The notes beneath the pieces were generated by a model. It was not told the DNA's origin. It was given only the letters and a program-made list of their open reading frames with translations, and made no database searches. Both the position numbers and the translations under genes were made by a program. Shown in pieces: positions 41,212 through 49,968 of a stretch of 64,000 nt of DNA. The DNA lies in assembly GCF_005519465.1 (NCBI RefSeq), contig NZ_CP027858.1:5505001-5569000 (forward strand), in the 5' to 3' direction. Origin of the DNA: Streptomyces clavuligerus. Lineage in GTDB: Bacteria; Actinomycetota; Actinomycetes; Streptomycetales; Streptomycetaceae. The first letter of the stretch is position 1; each line of letters begins with the position of its first letter.

Positions 41212-41371
41212 CCTCCGGCGCCCCGGGCCGCCCGGTCCCACCCGCCGGGCCGTCCGGGGCCCGCGCCTCCGGGCGCGACGCCGTTCCACCCGGGGAGCGT
41301 TCCGCTCCGCCCGGGGCGTAGGGTCCCTTGCTGACCACACTGTCGCCCCAGGGGGAACGGACGCCACCGGC

Positions 41372-42643
41372 ATGCGCATCTCATTCCTGCTCCACAACGC
41401 CTACGGGATCGGTGGCACGATCCGTACGACCTTCAACCTCGCCCGGGAACTCGCCGAACGGCACGAGGTGGAGATCGTCTCCGTCTTCCGGCACCGCGAG
41501 AACCCGCTCATGGGCTCGCCCACGGGCGTCACCCTGCGGCACCTCGTCGACCTGCGGAAGAACAGCCCCGGCTACGACGGCGACCACCCCGACCACCGGC
41601 GTCCCGCGAAGGTCTTCCCGCGCGGCGACGGACGGCACAAGCAGTACAGCAGGCTCACCGACGAGCGGATCGCGGCGCACCTCGCCGCCGTCGAGGCCGA
41701 TGTCGTCATCGGCACCCGCCCCGGCCTCAATATGCACATCGCCCGGCAGACCCGCCCCGGCCCGCTGCGGATCGGCCAGGAGCATCTGACGCTGGACGGC
41801 CACGGCTACCGGCTGCGGCGGGAGATCGGCTACCGCTACCCGCTGCTCGACGCCGTCACCACCGTCACCGAGGCGGACGCCGACGCCTACCGCGCGCTCG
41901 GTCTGCCCGGGCTGCGGATCGAGGCCGTGCCCAACAGCGTGCCCGCGCCGTCGGTCGGCCCCGCCGACACCTCCGCGAAGTATGTCGTCGCCGCCGGGCG
42001 GCTCACCCGGGTCAAGCGGTACGACGACCTCGTCGCCGCCTTCGCGAAGGTGGCCGCCGCACACCCGGACTGGAAGCTGCGGATCTACGGCAGCGGCGAC
42101 AGGACGGGCAACGAGCGCGACGACCTGGCCGCGCAGATCGAGAAGCTCGGACTGACCGGCACCGTCGCGCTGATGGGCAACGCCGACCCGCTGGAGGACG
42201 AGTGGGTCAAGGGCTCCATCGCCGCCGTCACCTCGGCCCGGGAGTCCTTCGGGATGACGATCGTCGAGGCGATGCGGTGCGGGCTGCCCGTCGTCTCCAC
42301 GGACTGTCCGCACGGGCCCCGCGAGATCATCGAGGACGGGGTCGACGGGCGGCTCGTGCCGGTCGGCGACATCGACGCGATCGCCGGGGCGCTGCGTGAG
42401 CTGATCGAGGACGACGAGGCCCGCCGCCGGGCGGGCGCCGCCGCGCTCACGGCGTCCGAGCGCTTCGACCCGGCCCGGATCGCGCTGCGCCACGAGGCCC
42501 TGTTCACCGAGTTGTCCGAGCGCGCCGACACCGGCCGTCCCCGCAGCGCCGCCCGCGACGCCGCCTTCCGCGCCCAGGGAGCCGTCTTCGACGCCCTCTA
42601 CTCGGCCCGCTACCGCGCGGCCTCCCTCATCCGCCGCGGCTGA
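41372..42643 (+). CDS. GT4 family glycosyltransferase
   Basis: A 423-residue GT-B glycosyltransferase. It starts MRISFLLHNAYGIGGTIRTTFNLA, the sugar-nucleotide-binding opening of family 4; the donor domain contains YVVAAGRLTRVKRYDDLV, IYGSGDRTGNE and ARESFGMTIVEAMRCGLPVV, the conserved E-x7-E block. A family-specific C-terminal tail of about 50 residues follows. Substrate unknown; capsule-, teichoic-acid- or glycolipid-type acceptors are possible. No signal peptide. Between it and the Rpf gene lie 160 nt without clear features. Confidence 0.9.
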   Translation: MRISFLLHNAYGIGGTIRTTFNLARELAERHEVEIVSVFRHRENPLMGSPTGVTLRHLVDLRKNSPGYDGDHPDHRRPAKVFPRGDGRHKQYSRLTDERIAAHLAAVEADVVIGTRPGLNMHIARQTRPGPLRIGQEHLTLDGHGYRLRREIGYRYPLLDAVTTVTEADADAYRALGLPGLRIEAVPNSVPAPSVGPADTSAKYVVAAGRLTRVKRYDDLVAAFAKVAAAHPDWKLRIYGSGDRTGNERDDLAAQIEKLGLTGTVALMGNADPLEDEWVKGSIAAVTSARESFGMTIVEAMRCGLPVVSTDCPHGPREIIEDGVDGRLVPVGDIDAIAGALRELIEDDEARRRAGAAALTASERFDPARIALRHEALFTELSERADTGRPRSAARDAAFRAQGAVFDALYSARYRAASLIRRG

Positions 42644-42874
42644 CCCGCTGCCCGCCCCAGCACCCGGCGCGGACGCGCCCCTGCCGCCCGGAACGACCCG
42701 GCCCGTTCCGGGTGCGCCCCGGGCGGCTCCCGCCACCGCCGGTCCGCCTCCGGCGGCCTGCGGGGACGGTGGTTCGGGCGGTGGTACCCCGTTCCGGCAC
42801 ACACGACCGCCGGTGCCGGACGTTGCCTGGAATGGGCGGCTCCGGGGGCGCCGTTCCGTGCGCGTCGGTCGTCC

Positions 42875-43210
42875 GGGTCTGGAACGGGTGGCTCCGGTGG
42901 GGTGGCCGCCTGGCGTGTGTTCGTTGCTCCGGTATTTGCGGAGTGCGTGTTTCCGGGGGCGCCGGTCGATGTGTGTCGGTCCTTCCGGGTTTCCTGGGGC
43001 GGCTGGCTCCGGTGGGGCCGTCGCCCGGCGTGTTTCCGATGCTCCGGGTTTGCGGAGCGGGTGTTTCCGGGAGCGCCCCCGTGCGCTTCTGCCGCCCCGG
43101 GTCGGTGGAACGGGCGGCTCCGATGGGCTGACCCCGGTGTGCTTCCGCCCTCCCGGCTTTCTGGAGCGGGTGGTTCCGGGGTGCCGCCCAGCGTGTCCCC
43201 GTCGCCCAGG
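42875..43210 (+). repeat. Three imperfect 112-bp tandem repeats
   Basis: Units start with GGGT at 42875, 42987 and 43099, exactly 112 bp apart. Each contains GGCTCCGGTGGG-like text about 20 nt in, a GTGTTTCCG/GTTCGTTGCTCC segment near position 45-60 and GAGCGGGTGTTTCCGGG-like text near 75-90. A partial unit precedes at about 42825. Since 112 is not a multiple of three, the repeats are unlikely to be coding. Confidence 0.75.
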
Positions 43211-43332
43211 TCCCCGCCCCGGGCGGGACTCACCGGCCCGCCGCCCGCCGCCCGCCGGACGGCGGCACGGGTGCCGGGCGCCGAACGGGCCCGATGTGGC
43301 CAGGGGCCCCGAGGCCCCGGCCGCAGGGGCAT

Positions 43333-43353
43333 CGCGGACAGAAAGTGTCCGCG
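43333..43353 (+). promoter_or_regulatory. Operator-like inverted repeat before the WYL gene
   Basis: CGCGGACA (43333-43340) and TGTCCGCG (43346-43353) form an 8-bp inverted repeat with a 5-nt centre, 20 nt before the WYL regulator ATG and over its presumed -35 region (a CAGACT at 43362-43367 is 6 nt before the ATG). This is the arrangement of an autoregulated, leaderless gene. Confidence 0.55.
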
Positions 43354-43373
43354 AGGGGTGTCAGACTTGCGTC

Positions 43374-44417
43374 ATGCTGGAAACCTCCGCACGGCTGCTG
43401 CGCCTCCTCTCGCTGCTCCAGGCCCACCGCGAATGGTCGGGCGCCGAACTGGCCGAACGGCTCGGGGTGACCGCGCGGACGGTGCGGCGGGACGCCGACC
43501 GGCTGCGGGCGCTGGGGTATCCGGTCAACGCCAGCCCCGGCACCGGCGGCGGCTACCGGCTCGGCGCGGGCGCCCGGCTGCCCCCGCTGCTGCTGGACGA
43601 CGAGGAGGCGGTGGCCGTCGCGGTGGGCCTGCGCACCTCCGCCGGGCAGGGCGTCGAAGGCATCGGCGAGACATCCGTGCGCGCCCTCGCCAAGCTGGAG
43701 CAGGTACTGCCCGACCGGCTCCGCCGCCGGGTGAGCACCCTCAACTCCGTCACCGTGCCGATGCTGCGCGTCCCGAGGGTCCAGGTCGACCCCTCCGTCC
43801 TGACGGAGCTGGCGACCGCCTGCCGGGACAGCGAGAAGCTGCGCTTCCGCTACCGCGACCACAGCGGCTCCGGGACCCGCCGCACCGTCGAACCGCACCG
43901 CCTGGTCTGCACCGAGCGCCGCTGGTACCTGGTCGCCTGGGACCTCGACCGCGCCGACTGGCGCACCTTCCGGGTGGACCGCGTCACCCCCACCCCGCCG
44001 CACGGCCCCCGCTTCACCCCGCGCACCCCGCCCGCCGAAGACCTGGCCGCGTATGTCTCCCGGGGCGTGTCCACCACCGCCTACGCCGAACACGCGGTCC
44101 TGCGGCTGGGGGTCCCCGCCGAGGAGGCGGCCCGGGTCGTCGGCCCGTCCGACGGGACCCTGGAGCCCGTGGACGACCACTCCTGTCTGCTGCGCACCGG
44201 CGCCCCCAGCCTGGATGTGCTGGTGATCCACGTGCTGCTACTGGGCCTGGAGTTCGAGGTCGTCCACCCGCCGGAGCTGAACGAACGGCTCAGGGCCGCG
44301 CGGGATCTTCTGACGAGGGCACTGGAGGGGCCGGCAGCGGCGGGAGCCGCAGCGGGGCGTACTCCGGGTGGTGCAGATCGAAGGCCGGGGACTCCGAGCG
44401 GATTCTCGGCAGGGTGA
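43374..44417 (+). CDS. WYL-domain transcriptional regulator (YafY family)
   Basis: A 347-residue regulator: N-terminal HTH_11 domain ([38 protein letters not shown]), a WYL domain with the characteristic [23 protein letters not shown] block, and a WCX-like C-terminal part. WYL domains bind nucleic-acid or nucleotide ligands and often regulate defence, DNA-damage or detoxification genes. The ATG lacks a Shine-Dalgarno. The 3' 128 nt overlap the convergent ctaD gene, encoding a disordered tail [16 protein letters not shown] that may have arisen by read-through into ctaD antisense. Confidence 0.9.
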   Translation: MLETSARLLRLLSLLQAHREWSGAELAERLGVTARTVRRDADRLRALGYPVNASPGTGGGYRLGAGARLPPLLLDDEEAVAVAVGLRTSAGQGVEGIGETSVRALAKLEQVLPDRLRRRVSTLNSVTVPMLRVPRVQVDPSVLTELATACRDSEKLRFRYRDHSGSGTRRTVEPHRLVCTERRWYLVAWDLDRADWRTFRVDRVTPTPPHGPRFTPRTPPAEDLAAYVSRGVSTTAYAEHAVLRLGVPAEEAARVVGPSDGTLEPVDDHSCLLRTGAPSLDVLVIHVLLLGLEFEVVHPPELNERLRAARDLLTRALEGPAAAGAAAGRTPGGADRRPGTPSGFSAG

Positions 44418-45999
44418 CGAAGTTGTGCCGGGGCGGCGGGCAGGAGGTCGCCCACTCCAGCGAGCGCCCGTATCCCCAGGGGTCGTCCACCTCCACCTTC
44501 ACGCCGTACTTCGCCGTGTGCCACACGTTGTAGAGGAACGGCAGGGTCGAGAGGCCCAGCAGAAAGGCGCCGACGGTGGAGACGGAGTTGAGCGCCGTGA
44601 AGCCGTCGACCGCCAGATAGTCGGCGTACCGCCGGGGCATGCCCTCCGCGCCCAGCCAGTGCTGCACCAGGAACGTGGTGTGGAAGCCGATGAAGAGCGT
44701 CCAGAAGTGGATCTTGCCGAGGCGTTCGTCGAGCATCTTCCCGGTGAACTTGGGCCACCAGAAGTGGAAGCCCGCGAAGGTCGCGAAGACCACCGTCCCG
44801 AAGACGACGTAGTGGAAGTGGCCCACCACGAAGTACGAGTCCGTCACCTGGAAGTCCAGCGGCGGCGAGGCCAGGATCACCCCGGTCAGCCCGCCGAAGA
44901 GGAAGGAGACCAGAAAGCCGACCGACCACAGCATCGGGGTCTCGAAGGAGAGCGAGCCGCGCAGCATGGTGCCCGTCCAGTTGAAGAACTTCACCCCGGT
45001 CGGCACCGCGATCAGAAACGACATGAAGGAGAAGAAGGGCAGCAGTACCGCCCCGGTGGCGAACATGTGGTGGGCCCACACCACCACGGAGAGCCCTGTG
45101 ATGGCCATCGTCGCGCCCACCAGCGTCAGATAGCCGAAGACCGGCTTCCGGGAGAAGACCGGCAGGATCTCCGTCACGATCCCGAAGAACGGCAGCGCGA
45201 TGATGTAGACCTCGGGGTGGCCGAAGAACCAGAACAGATGCTGCCAGAGCAGCGCCCCGCCGCTCGCGGGTTCGAAGACCTGCGCGCCCAGCCGCCGGTC
45301 CGCCTCCAGCACCAGCAGCGACGCCGCGAGCACCGGAAAGGCGAACAGCACCAGGATCGAGGTGAAGAGCACGTTCCAGGTGAAGACGGGCAGCCGGAAC
45401 ATCGTCATCCCGGGCGCCCGCAGCCCGACGACGGTGGTGATGAAGTTGACCGCCCCCAGGATCGTCCCGAAGCCCGACAGCGCGAGCCCCATGATCCACA
45501 GGTCCGCGCCGACGCCGGGGGTGTGCGTGGCCGAGTTGAGCGGGGCGTACGCGAACCAGCCGAAGGACGCGGGTCCGCCCGGCGTCAGCAGTGAGCCGAG
45601 GACGATCAGCCCGCCGAAGAGGTAGAGCCAGTACGCGAGCGCGTTCAGCCGGGGGAAGGCCACATCGGGGGAGCCGATCTGGAGCGGCATGATCTCGTTG
45701 GCGAAACCCGCGAAGGCCGGGGTGGCGAAGAGCAGCAGCATGATCGTGCCGTGCAGGGTGAACGCCTGATTGAACTGTTCATTGCTGATCAGTTGCAGAC
45801 CGGGCCGGGCCAGTTCCGCCCGCATCAGCAGGGCCAGCAGCCCGGCGATCAGAAAGAAACCGAACGACGTGATCAGATAGAGATGTCCGATCTTCTTGTG
45901 ATCGGTCGTGGTCAGCCATGTCACCAGCACCCGGACGAGCCGCAGCTCACGGACATCGTCGCGCTCCCCGCCCGGGGCCGCGGTCCGTGTTCCGCTCAT
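44290..45999 (-). CDS. ctaD: Cytochrome c oxidase subunit I (orphan copy)
   Basis: A 569-residue haem-copper oxidase subunit I with 12 hydrophobic segments. Haem a and a3/CuB ligands are all visible: [20 protein letters not shown] (His with Tyr for the cross-link), [10 protein letters not shown] and [10 protein letters not shown]. The C-terminal [16 protein letters not shown] tail is typical for Streptomyces. No ctaC, ctaE or qcr genes are nearby, so it is a second, orphan copy that must use subunits made elsewhere. Its last 128 nt overlap the WYL gene tail to tail. Confidence 0.95.
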   Translation of the reverse strand: MSGTRTAAPGGERDDVRELRLVRVLVTWLTTTDHKKIGHLYLITSFGFFLIAGLLALLMRAELARPGLQLISNEQFNQAFTLHGTIMLLLFATPAFAGFANEIMPLQIGSPDVAFPRLNALAYWLYLFGGLIVLGSLLTPGGPASFGWFAYAPLNSATHTPGVGADLWIMGLALSGFGTILGAVNFITTVVGLRAPGMTMFRLPVFTWNVLFTSILVLFAFPVLAASLLVLEADRRLGAQVFEPASGGALLWQHLFWFFGHPEVYIIALPFFGIVTEILPVFSRKPVFGYLTLVGATMAITGLSVVVWAHHMFATGAVLLPFFSFMSFLIAVPTGVKFFNWTGTMLRGSLSFETPMLWSVGFLVSFLFGGLTGVILASPPLDFQVTDSYFVVGHFHYVVFGTVVFATFAGFHFWWPKFTGKMLDERLGKIHFWTLFIGFHTTFLVQHWLGAEGMPRRYADYLAVDGFTALNSVSTVGAFLLGLSTLPFLYNVWHTAKYGVKVEVDDPWGYGRSLEWATSCPPPRHNFVTLPRIRSESPAFDLHHPEYAPLRLPPLPAPPVPSSEDPARP

Positions 46000-46297
46000 C
46001 GTCGCCCCGCCCAGGCCGCAAGGAATTCAGCGGCGTTCACCGAGCGGCCCGCCGAAAGGTCCGCCAATTCGCCCTCCGCTGTTCTTGCGGCTTATTGTCC
46101 CCGGGAATTCTGCATGATCGGGGGACGCCAAGGAATGACCGTGCGGCGGGTGTCGAAGTGCTCGTTCGGGTGAGGACTCGCGCAGGCGTCCGGGCAGGGG
46201 AGCTGTGACAGAAGTGTGACCACTGGGGGAGCTGCGCCGGGTACCGGACGGCTGCCGCCCGCTTCCGTCACCGTCCGCCGCCGCCTACCGTGGGGCC
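46000..46297. other. Divergent intergenic region, ctaD / I78 gene
   Basis: 298 nt holding the ctaD promoter and the I78-like gene promoter. TTCCGT (46263-46268), 17 nt, TACCGT (46286-46291) is a clear promoter-like pair whose transcript would start at the I78 ATG. I see no further gene. Confidence 0.45.
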
Positions 46298-46513
46298 ATG
46301 GGAACCGCACCGCGCCCGCCGGGCCACCCGGACGACGCCACCTCGGCCTATGTGGGCCTGTCGGCCGAGACCGCGGAGCAGCGCGCCCGGCGGCGCGGCT
46401 GGACCACGGTCCGCGCCCTGCCGCCCGGGGCGATCATCACCCTGGAGTATCTGGAGGGGCGGATCAACTTCGAGGTGCGGGGCGGCGAGGTCGTCCGCTG
46501 CTGGTCCGGCTGA
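46298..46513 (+). CDS. I78-like small proteinase inhibitor
   Basis: A 71-residue protein. The pattern AETAEQRARRRGWTTVRALPPGAIITLEYLEGRINFEV followed by RGGEVVRCW is that of the I78 inhibitor family (A-x-x-x-A-R-x-x-G ... PG-x-x-x-T-x-D/E-Y-x-x-x-R-x-N). Unlike most I78 proteins it has no signal peptide, so it would act in the cytoplasm or have another role. Promoter spacing predicts a leaderless message. Confidence 0.7.
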   Translation: MGTAPRPPGHPDDATSAYVGLSAETAEQRARRRGWTTVRALPPGAIITLEYLEGRINFEVRGGEVVRCWSG

Positions 46514-46627
46514 GCGCCTCCCCTGTGCCGACCCGGCCGGGGCGCCCCCGCACCCCTCCGCGTCCCGTCCTGCCCCGCCTCGTTCCACCCCGTTCCGTCC
46601 GGTCCTGTCCCGTCCGGGCACGGCGAA

Positions 46628-46651
46628 GGCCCCGGCCGAGCGGCCGGGGCC
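46628..46651 (+). terminator. Bidirectional terminator
   Basis: GGCCCCGGCC-GAGC-GGCCGGGGCC, a perfect 10-bp stem with a 4-nt loop, midway between the convergent I78 and PAP2 genes. Confidence 0.7.
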
Positions 46652-46685
46652 AGGGGAAGAGGGGCCCGGGGGACGGGGGACGGGC

Positions 46686-47726
46686 TCAGCCGCCCGACGA
46701 CGGCCGGGAGGACGGGGCCGGACGGGCACCGGCCGGAGCGACCGCGGACCGCTCCGCGCGCACCGGCTGCGGAATCGTCTGGGTGAGCCGCTCCCCGGAG
46801 CGCCCCGCCCCGCCCTTCTGCCGTTGCGGCTGCTTCCGCGCCGCCGGGGGCCGGGGCCCGCCCTGCGCGGGCGGCGGCACCGCCCCCACCGGCTCGCGCA
46901 CCCCGTCCACCGCGTCCTCGGCCGGGGTACGGAGCGCCGCGCCCGCGGCCGGCCGGGGCCCGCCCGCCGCCACCGGCAGCGAGGGCGCGAGCCTGCGGCG
47001 TGCCCGCCACCGCTCCCGCCGCTCCAGAATCCATGCCTCGGTCCGTCCGATCAGCGGCTCGCACCACGGCAGGGCCAGCAGGATCAGCAGCCCCGCCGCC
47101 CAGCCGAGCAGGACGTCGCTCAGCCAGTGCGTACCGAGATAGACCGTGGTGAGCCCGACGCCGAGGGACACCGTCGCCGAGAGCGCCGACAGATAGCGCC
47201 GGGTCGTCGGCGTGGTGGCCAGATAGGCCAGGATGCCCCAGGTCACCACCGCGTTGGCGGTGTGGCCTGACGGAAATATATCGCCGCCGGCGAACAGCTC
47301 GGGCGAGCCGATCCGCGTCGCGTAGTGGGGGCCGAGCCGGCCGAGGCCGATCTTGACCGCGCCGACGGTGGCGTTGAGCAGCAGGAGCGACACGCCGAGC
47401 ACCAGCAGGGGCCGCAGGGTGTGCTGCCGCCAGGAGCGCCAGCCCAGCCACGCGGCGACCATCACGGCCGTGGGACCGCGCTGGCCGAGCACCACGAAGC
47501 AGTCGAGGAACGGATGGAGCGAGGGCCACTGCTGATACGGCCGGAAGAGCATGATCTTCCAGTCGACGATCACCAGCCAGGTCGACGCCAGCACGGCCAC
47601 GACGATGGCGAGATAGAACGCAGACGTCCCGCCGAAGAGGGCGAGCCGCGTCCGGCTCATCCGCGGGATCTCTATCTTCGGCGGTTCCGGCTCCCGGTCC
47701 AAGCGGGCAAAGATGTCGGTACGCAC
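46686..47726 (-). CDS. PAP2-family membrane protein
   Basis: A 346-residue integral membrane protein of the PAP2 superfamily (lipid phosphatases) with about six membrane segments, the first at LALFGGTSAFYLAIVVAVLAS. The signature KIGLGRLGP ... IFPSGHTANAVV ... TTVYLGTHWLSDVL has PSGH and the last His-x3-Asp, but the KX6RP arginine is Gly and the SR of SRX5HX3D reads TT. The C-terminal 110 residues are a Pro/Arg-rich cytoplasmic tail. GTG start at VRTDIFARLD was chosen because the sequence just upstream is not membrane-protein-like; an ATG 63 nt upstream is possible. Confidence 0.85.
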   Translation of the reverse strand: MRTDIFARLDREPEPPKIEIPRMSRTRLALFGGTSAFYLAIVVAVLASTWLVIVDWKIMLFRPYQQWPSLHPFLDCFVVLGQRGPTAVMVAAWLGWRSWRQHTLRPLLVLGVSLLLLNATVGAVKIGLGRLGPHYATRIGSPELFAGGDIFPSGHTANAVVTWGILAYLATTPTTRRYLSALSATVSLGVGLTTVYLGTHWLSDVLLGWAAGLLILLALPWCEPLIGRTEAWILERRERWRARRRLAPSLPVAAGGPRPAAGAALRTPAEDAVDGVREPVGAVPPPAQGGPRPPAARKQPQRQKGGAGRSGERLTQTIPQPVRAERSAVAPAGARPAPSSRPSSGG

Positions 47727-48196
47727 CCAATCGACGTTACAGGGAGTGAGTGTGCGGCCCGGGCGATCCCCCGGCTTTGTGATGACCATGTGATGTGGAG
47801 TATGTCTCAGCCATGAGGATTATTCGGGGCCAACTCGGAAATCCCGGGGGCCGGTCGGGCCCTATTGCCCGGGGCGCCCCGGGGAAGGCCCCTTTCAGTG
47901 ATGCGAATTGAAGTTCTCCACCCGGCCGTATGAATTCTTTCTCACGTTTGACGGCGGCCGGAGCGGTACCGCCGGAGGAACATCACGGGCACCCCGGCCC
48001 CAACCGGCCGCAACCCCGCGTGGCACACACCACAGCCCGGGCGGGAACCGGTGAGACCCGCGCCACGTGACCGGGGGGAGGACTCGCGTAATCTGACGGC
48101 TCACTCTCGCCCGTCGACGCCGGACCACCCGTGAGGGACCGTCCCCTCTCCCGGCCGGCCCCGCCGAGCGCGAGGGCCATCACTGGAGGTAAGTGC
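47727..48196. other. Divergent intergenic region, PAP2 / MFS
   Basis: 470 nt with promoters for both genes. TAATCT (48089-48094) with GTGACC 16 nt before is the best candidate for the MFS gene. A somewhat AT-richer patch (AATTGAAGTTCTCC, TATGAATTCTTTCTC) lies at about 47904-47942. No gene, and no RNA element I can name. Confidence 0.4.
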
Positions 48197-49903
48197 ATGT
48201 CAGGGACGACCACGGCCGCGGCACGGCTGCGTGCGGCGGGCGGCGGCAAGGACCGCTGGGTCGTCCTCCTCGTCCTCTGTGTCAGCCTGCTGCTCGTCGC
48301 CGTCGACGCCACCGTGCTCCATGTCGCCGTCCCCGCCGTCACCGAGGACCTGCGCCCCAGCGGCGTCGAACTGCTCTGGATCGTCGACGCCTATCCGCTG
48401 GTCTGCGCCTCCCTGCTGATCCTCTTCGGCACCCTCGGCGACCGCGTCGGCCGCCGCCGGGTCCTGCTCATCGGCTATGTCCTCTTCGGCGCCGCCTCCG
48501 CGCTCGCCGCCTTCGCGCGCACCCCCGAGGTGCTGATCGCGGCCCGTGCCCTGCTCGGCGTCGGCGGCGCGATGATCATGCCCGCGACCCTCTCCATCCT
48601 GCGGACGGTCTTCCCCGAGCGGCGCGAACGCGCCACCGCCATCGGTATCTGGACCGCCGTGGCCGCCGTCGGCGCCGCCACCGGACCGGTCCTCGGCGGC
48701 TTTCTCGTCGAACACTTCCACTGGGGTTCCGTCTTTCTGATCAACATCCCGCTGATGGCGGCGATCCTGCCGCTCGGACGCTGGCTGCTGCCCGAGAGCC
48801 GGGGCGGCTTCGACGGCCCCTGGGACGTCCTCGGCGCCCTCATGGCCGCGGGCGGCATCCTCGGCCTCGTCCTCGGGGTCAAACGCCTCGGCGTCGGACA
48901 CTCCCCGTTCGACGCCCTCACCGCCGGACCGCTGCTCGCCGGGGCCGCCCTGCTCCTGCTCTTCGTCCGCAGACAGCGCAGCCGCAGGCAGCCGCTGATC
49001 GATGTGCGGATGTTCGCCGCACCCGCCTTCTCCACCTCCGTCGGCTGCATCGTCCTCGCCATGCTGGCCCTGGTCGGACTGGAACTGATCGCCGTCCAGT
49101 ACCTCCAGCTCATCCTCGGGCTCGGCCCGCTGGAGACCGGACTGCGGCTGCTGCCCCTCACCTTCGCCGCGATGGCCGCCGGGGCCACCGGCTCCGCCAC
49201 CCTGAGGCTGCTCGGACCGCGCCGGATGGTCGGCTGGGGCTTCGTCCTGACCGCCGCGGCCGTGCTGCTGCTCACCGCGATGGGCCAGCAGGACCGGCCC
49301 GCGCTGCTCACCACCGGTTTCGTCCTGCTCGGCTTCGGCCTCCAGACCACCCTGTTCGCGGCGTACGAGTCCATGCTCAGCGAGGCCCCGGCCCGGTACG
49401 CGGGCGGCGCGGCGGCCATCGGCGAGACCTCGTACCAGCTCGGCGCGGGCATCGGCATCGCCCTGCTCGGCAGTGTGATGAACGCGGCGTACGCCCCGGC
49501 CTTCGACCGGCTCGCCGGGGTGCCCGCCGACGCGCGCGCCGCCGCCGCGCACTCGCTGGGGGAGGCGTACCAGGTCTCCGACGGGCTCGGCGGCGGCGCG
49601 GGGGAGCTGCTGCGCACCACCGCCCGTCACTCCTTCGTCACGGGACTCCATGTCACCCTGCTGGTCAGCGCGGGGCTGCTGCTGCTCGGCGCGCTCGCCG
49701 CGCTGCGGCTGCCCCGGTGCGCGGAGAGCGGACCGGTGGCCGTGCCGGAACCCGCCGCCGCCCCCGCCGCCGCCCCCGCCCCCGCGCCCGGCCCCGGTAC
49801 CGCCCCCGTCACCGTGCCGAACAGCAGGGAATCCACCGAGGTGAGCGGCCCCGCGGGCGCCGCCAGGGCCGAGGCGGGCGGGTCTGGACGCACGGCACAC
49901 TGA
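48197..49903 (+). CDS. MFS efflux transporter (DHA2, 14-TMS)
   Basis: A 568-residue major facilitator with 14 predicted membrane segments, of the DHA2 (EmrB/QacA) drug:H+ antiporter group. Motif A is FGTLGDRVGRRRVLLIG; motif C-like VAAVGAATGPVLGGFLVEHF marks antiporters; the N-terminal LLLVAVDATVLHVAVPAV is typical. The C-terminal 60 residues are Pro/Ala-rich. ATG with GGAGG 7 nt upstream. No adjacent regulator gene. The drug or metabolite is unknown. Confidence 0.92.
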   Translation: MSGTTTAAARLRAAGGGKDRWVVLLVLCVSLLLVAVDATVLHVAVPAVTEDLRPSGVELLWIVDAYPLVCASLLILFGTLGDRVGRRRVLLIGYVLFGAASALAAFARTPEVLIAARALLGVGGAMIMPATLSILRTVFPERRERATAIGIWTAVAAVGAATGPVLGGFLVEHFHWGSVFLINIPLMAAILPLGRWLLPESRGGFDGPWDVLGALMAAGGILGLVLGVKRLGVGHSPFDALTAGPLLAGAALLLLFVRRQRSRRQPLIDVRMFAAPAFSTSVGCIVLAMLALVGLELIAVQYLQLILGLGPLETGLRLLPLTFAAMAAGATGSATLRLLGPRRMVGWGFVLTAAAVLLLTAMGQQDRPALLTTGFVLLGFGLQTTLFAAYESMLSEAPARYAGGAAAIGETSYQLGAGIGIALLGSVMNAAYAPAFDRLAGVPADARAAAAHSLGEAYQVSDGLGGGAGELLRTTARHSFVTGLHVTLLVSAGLLLLGALAALRLPRCAESGPVAVPEPAAAPAAAPAPAPGPGTAPVTVPNSRESTEVSGPAGAARAEAGGSGRTAH

Positions 49904-49968
49904 GCCGTAACGTCGGGCCCCGCGGCCAGCCGCCGCAGCAGGACGCCCGACGACAGCGGAGGCCGCGC

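Larger units (their letters stand above)
42644..43373. other. Gene-free gap with tandem repeats
   Basis: 730 nt between the GT4 and WYL genes. Its middle carries the 112-bp tandem repeats described separately; the flanks are GC-rich without a gene. An Arg/Trp-rich open frame continues upstream of the WYL ATG, but its composition follows the repeats and it has no family features. Confidence 0.6.

Noticed and set aside
42813..43373. N-terminal extension of the WYL regulator
   Set aside because: The sequence derives from the 112-bp repeats, whose period breaks the frame; the HTH domain begins at the ATG at 43374.
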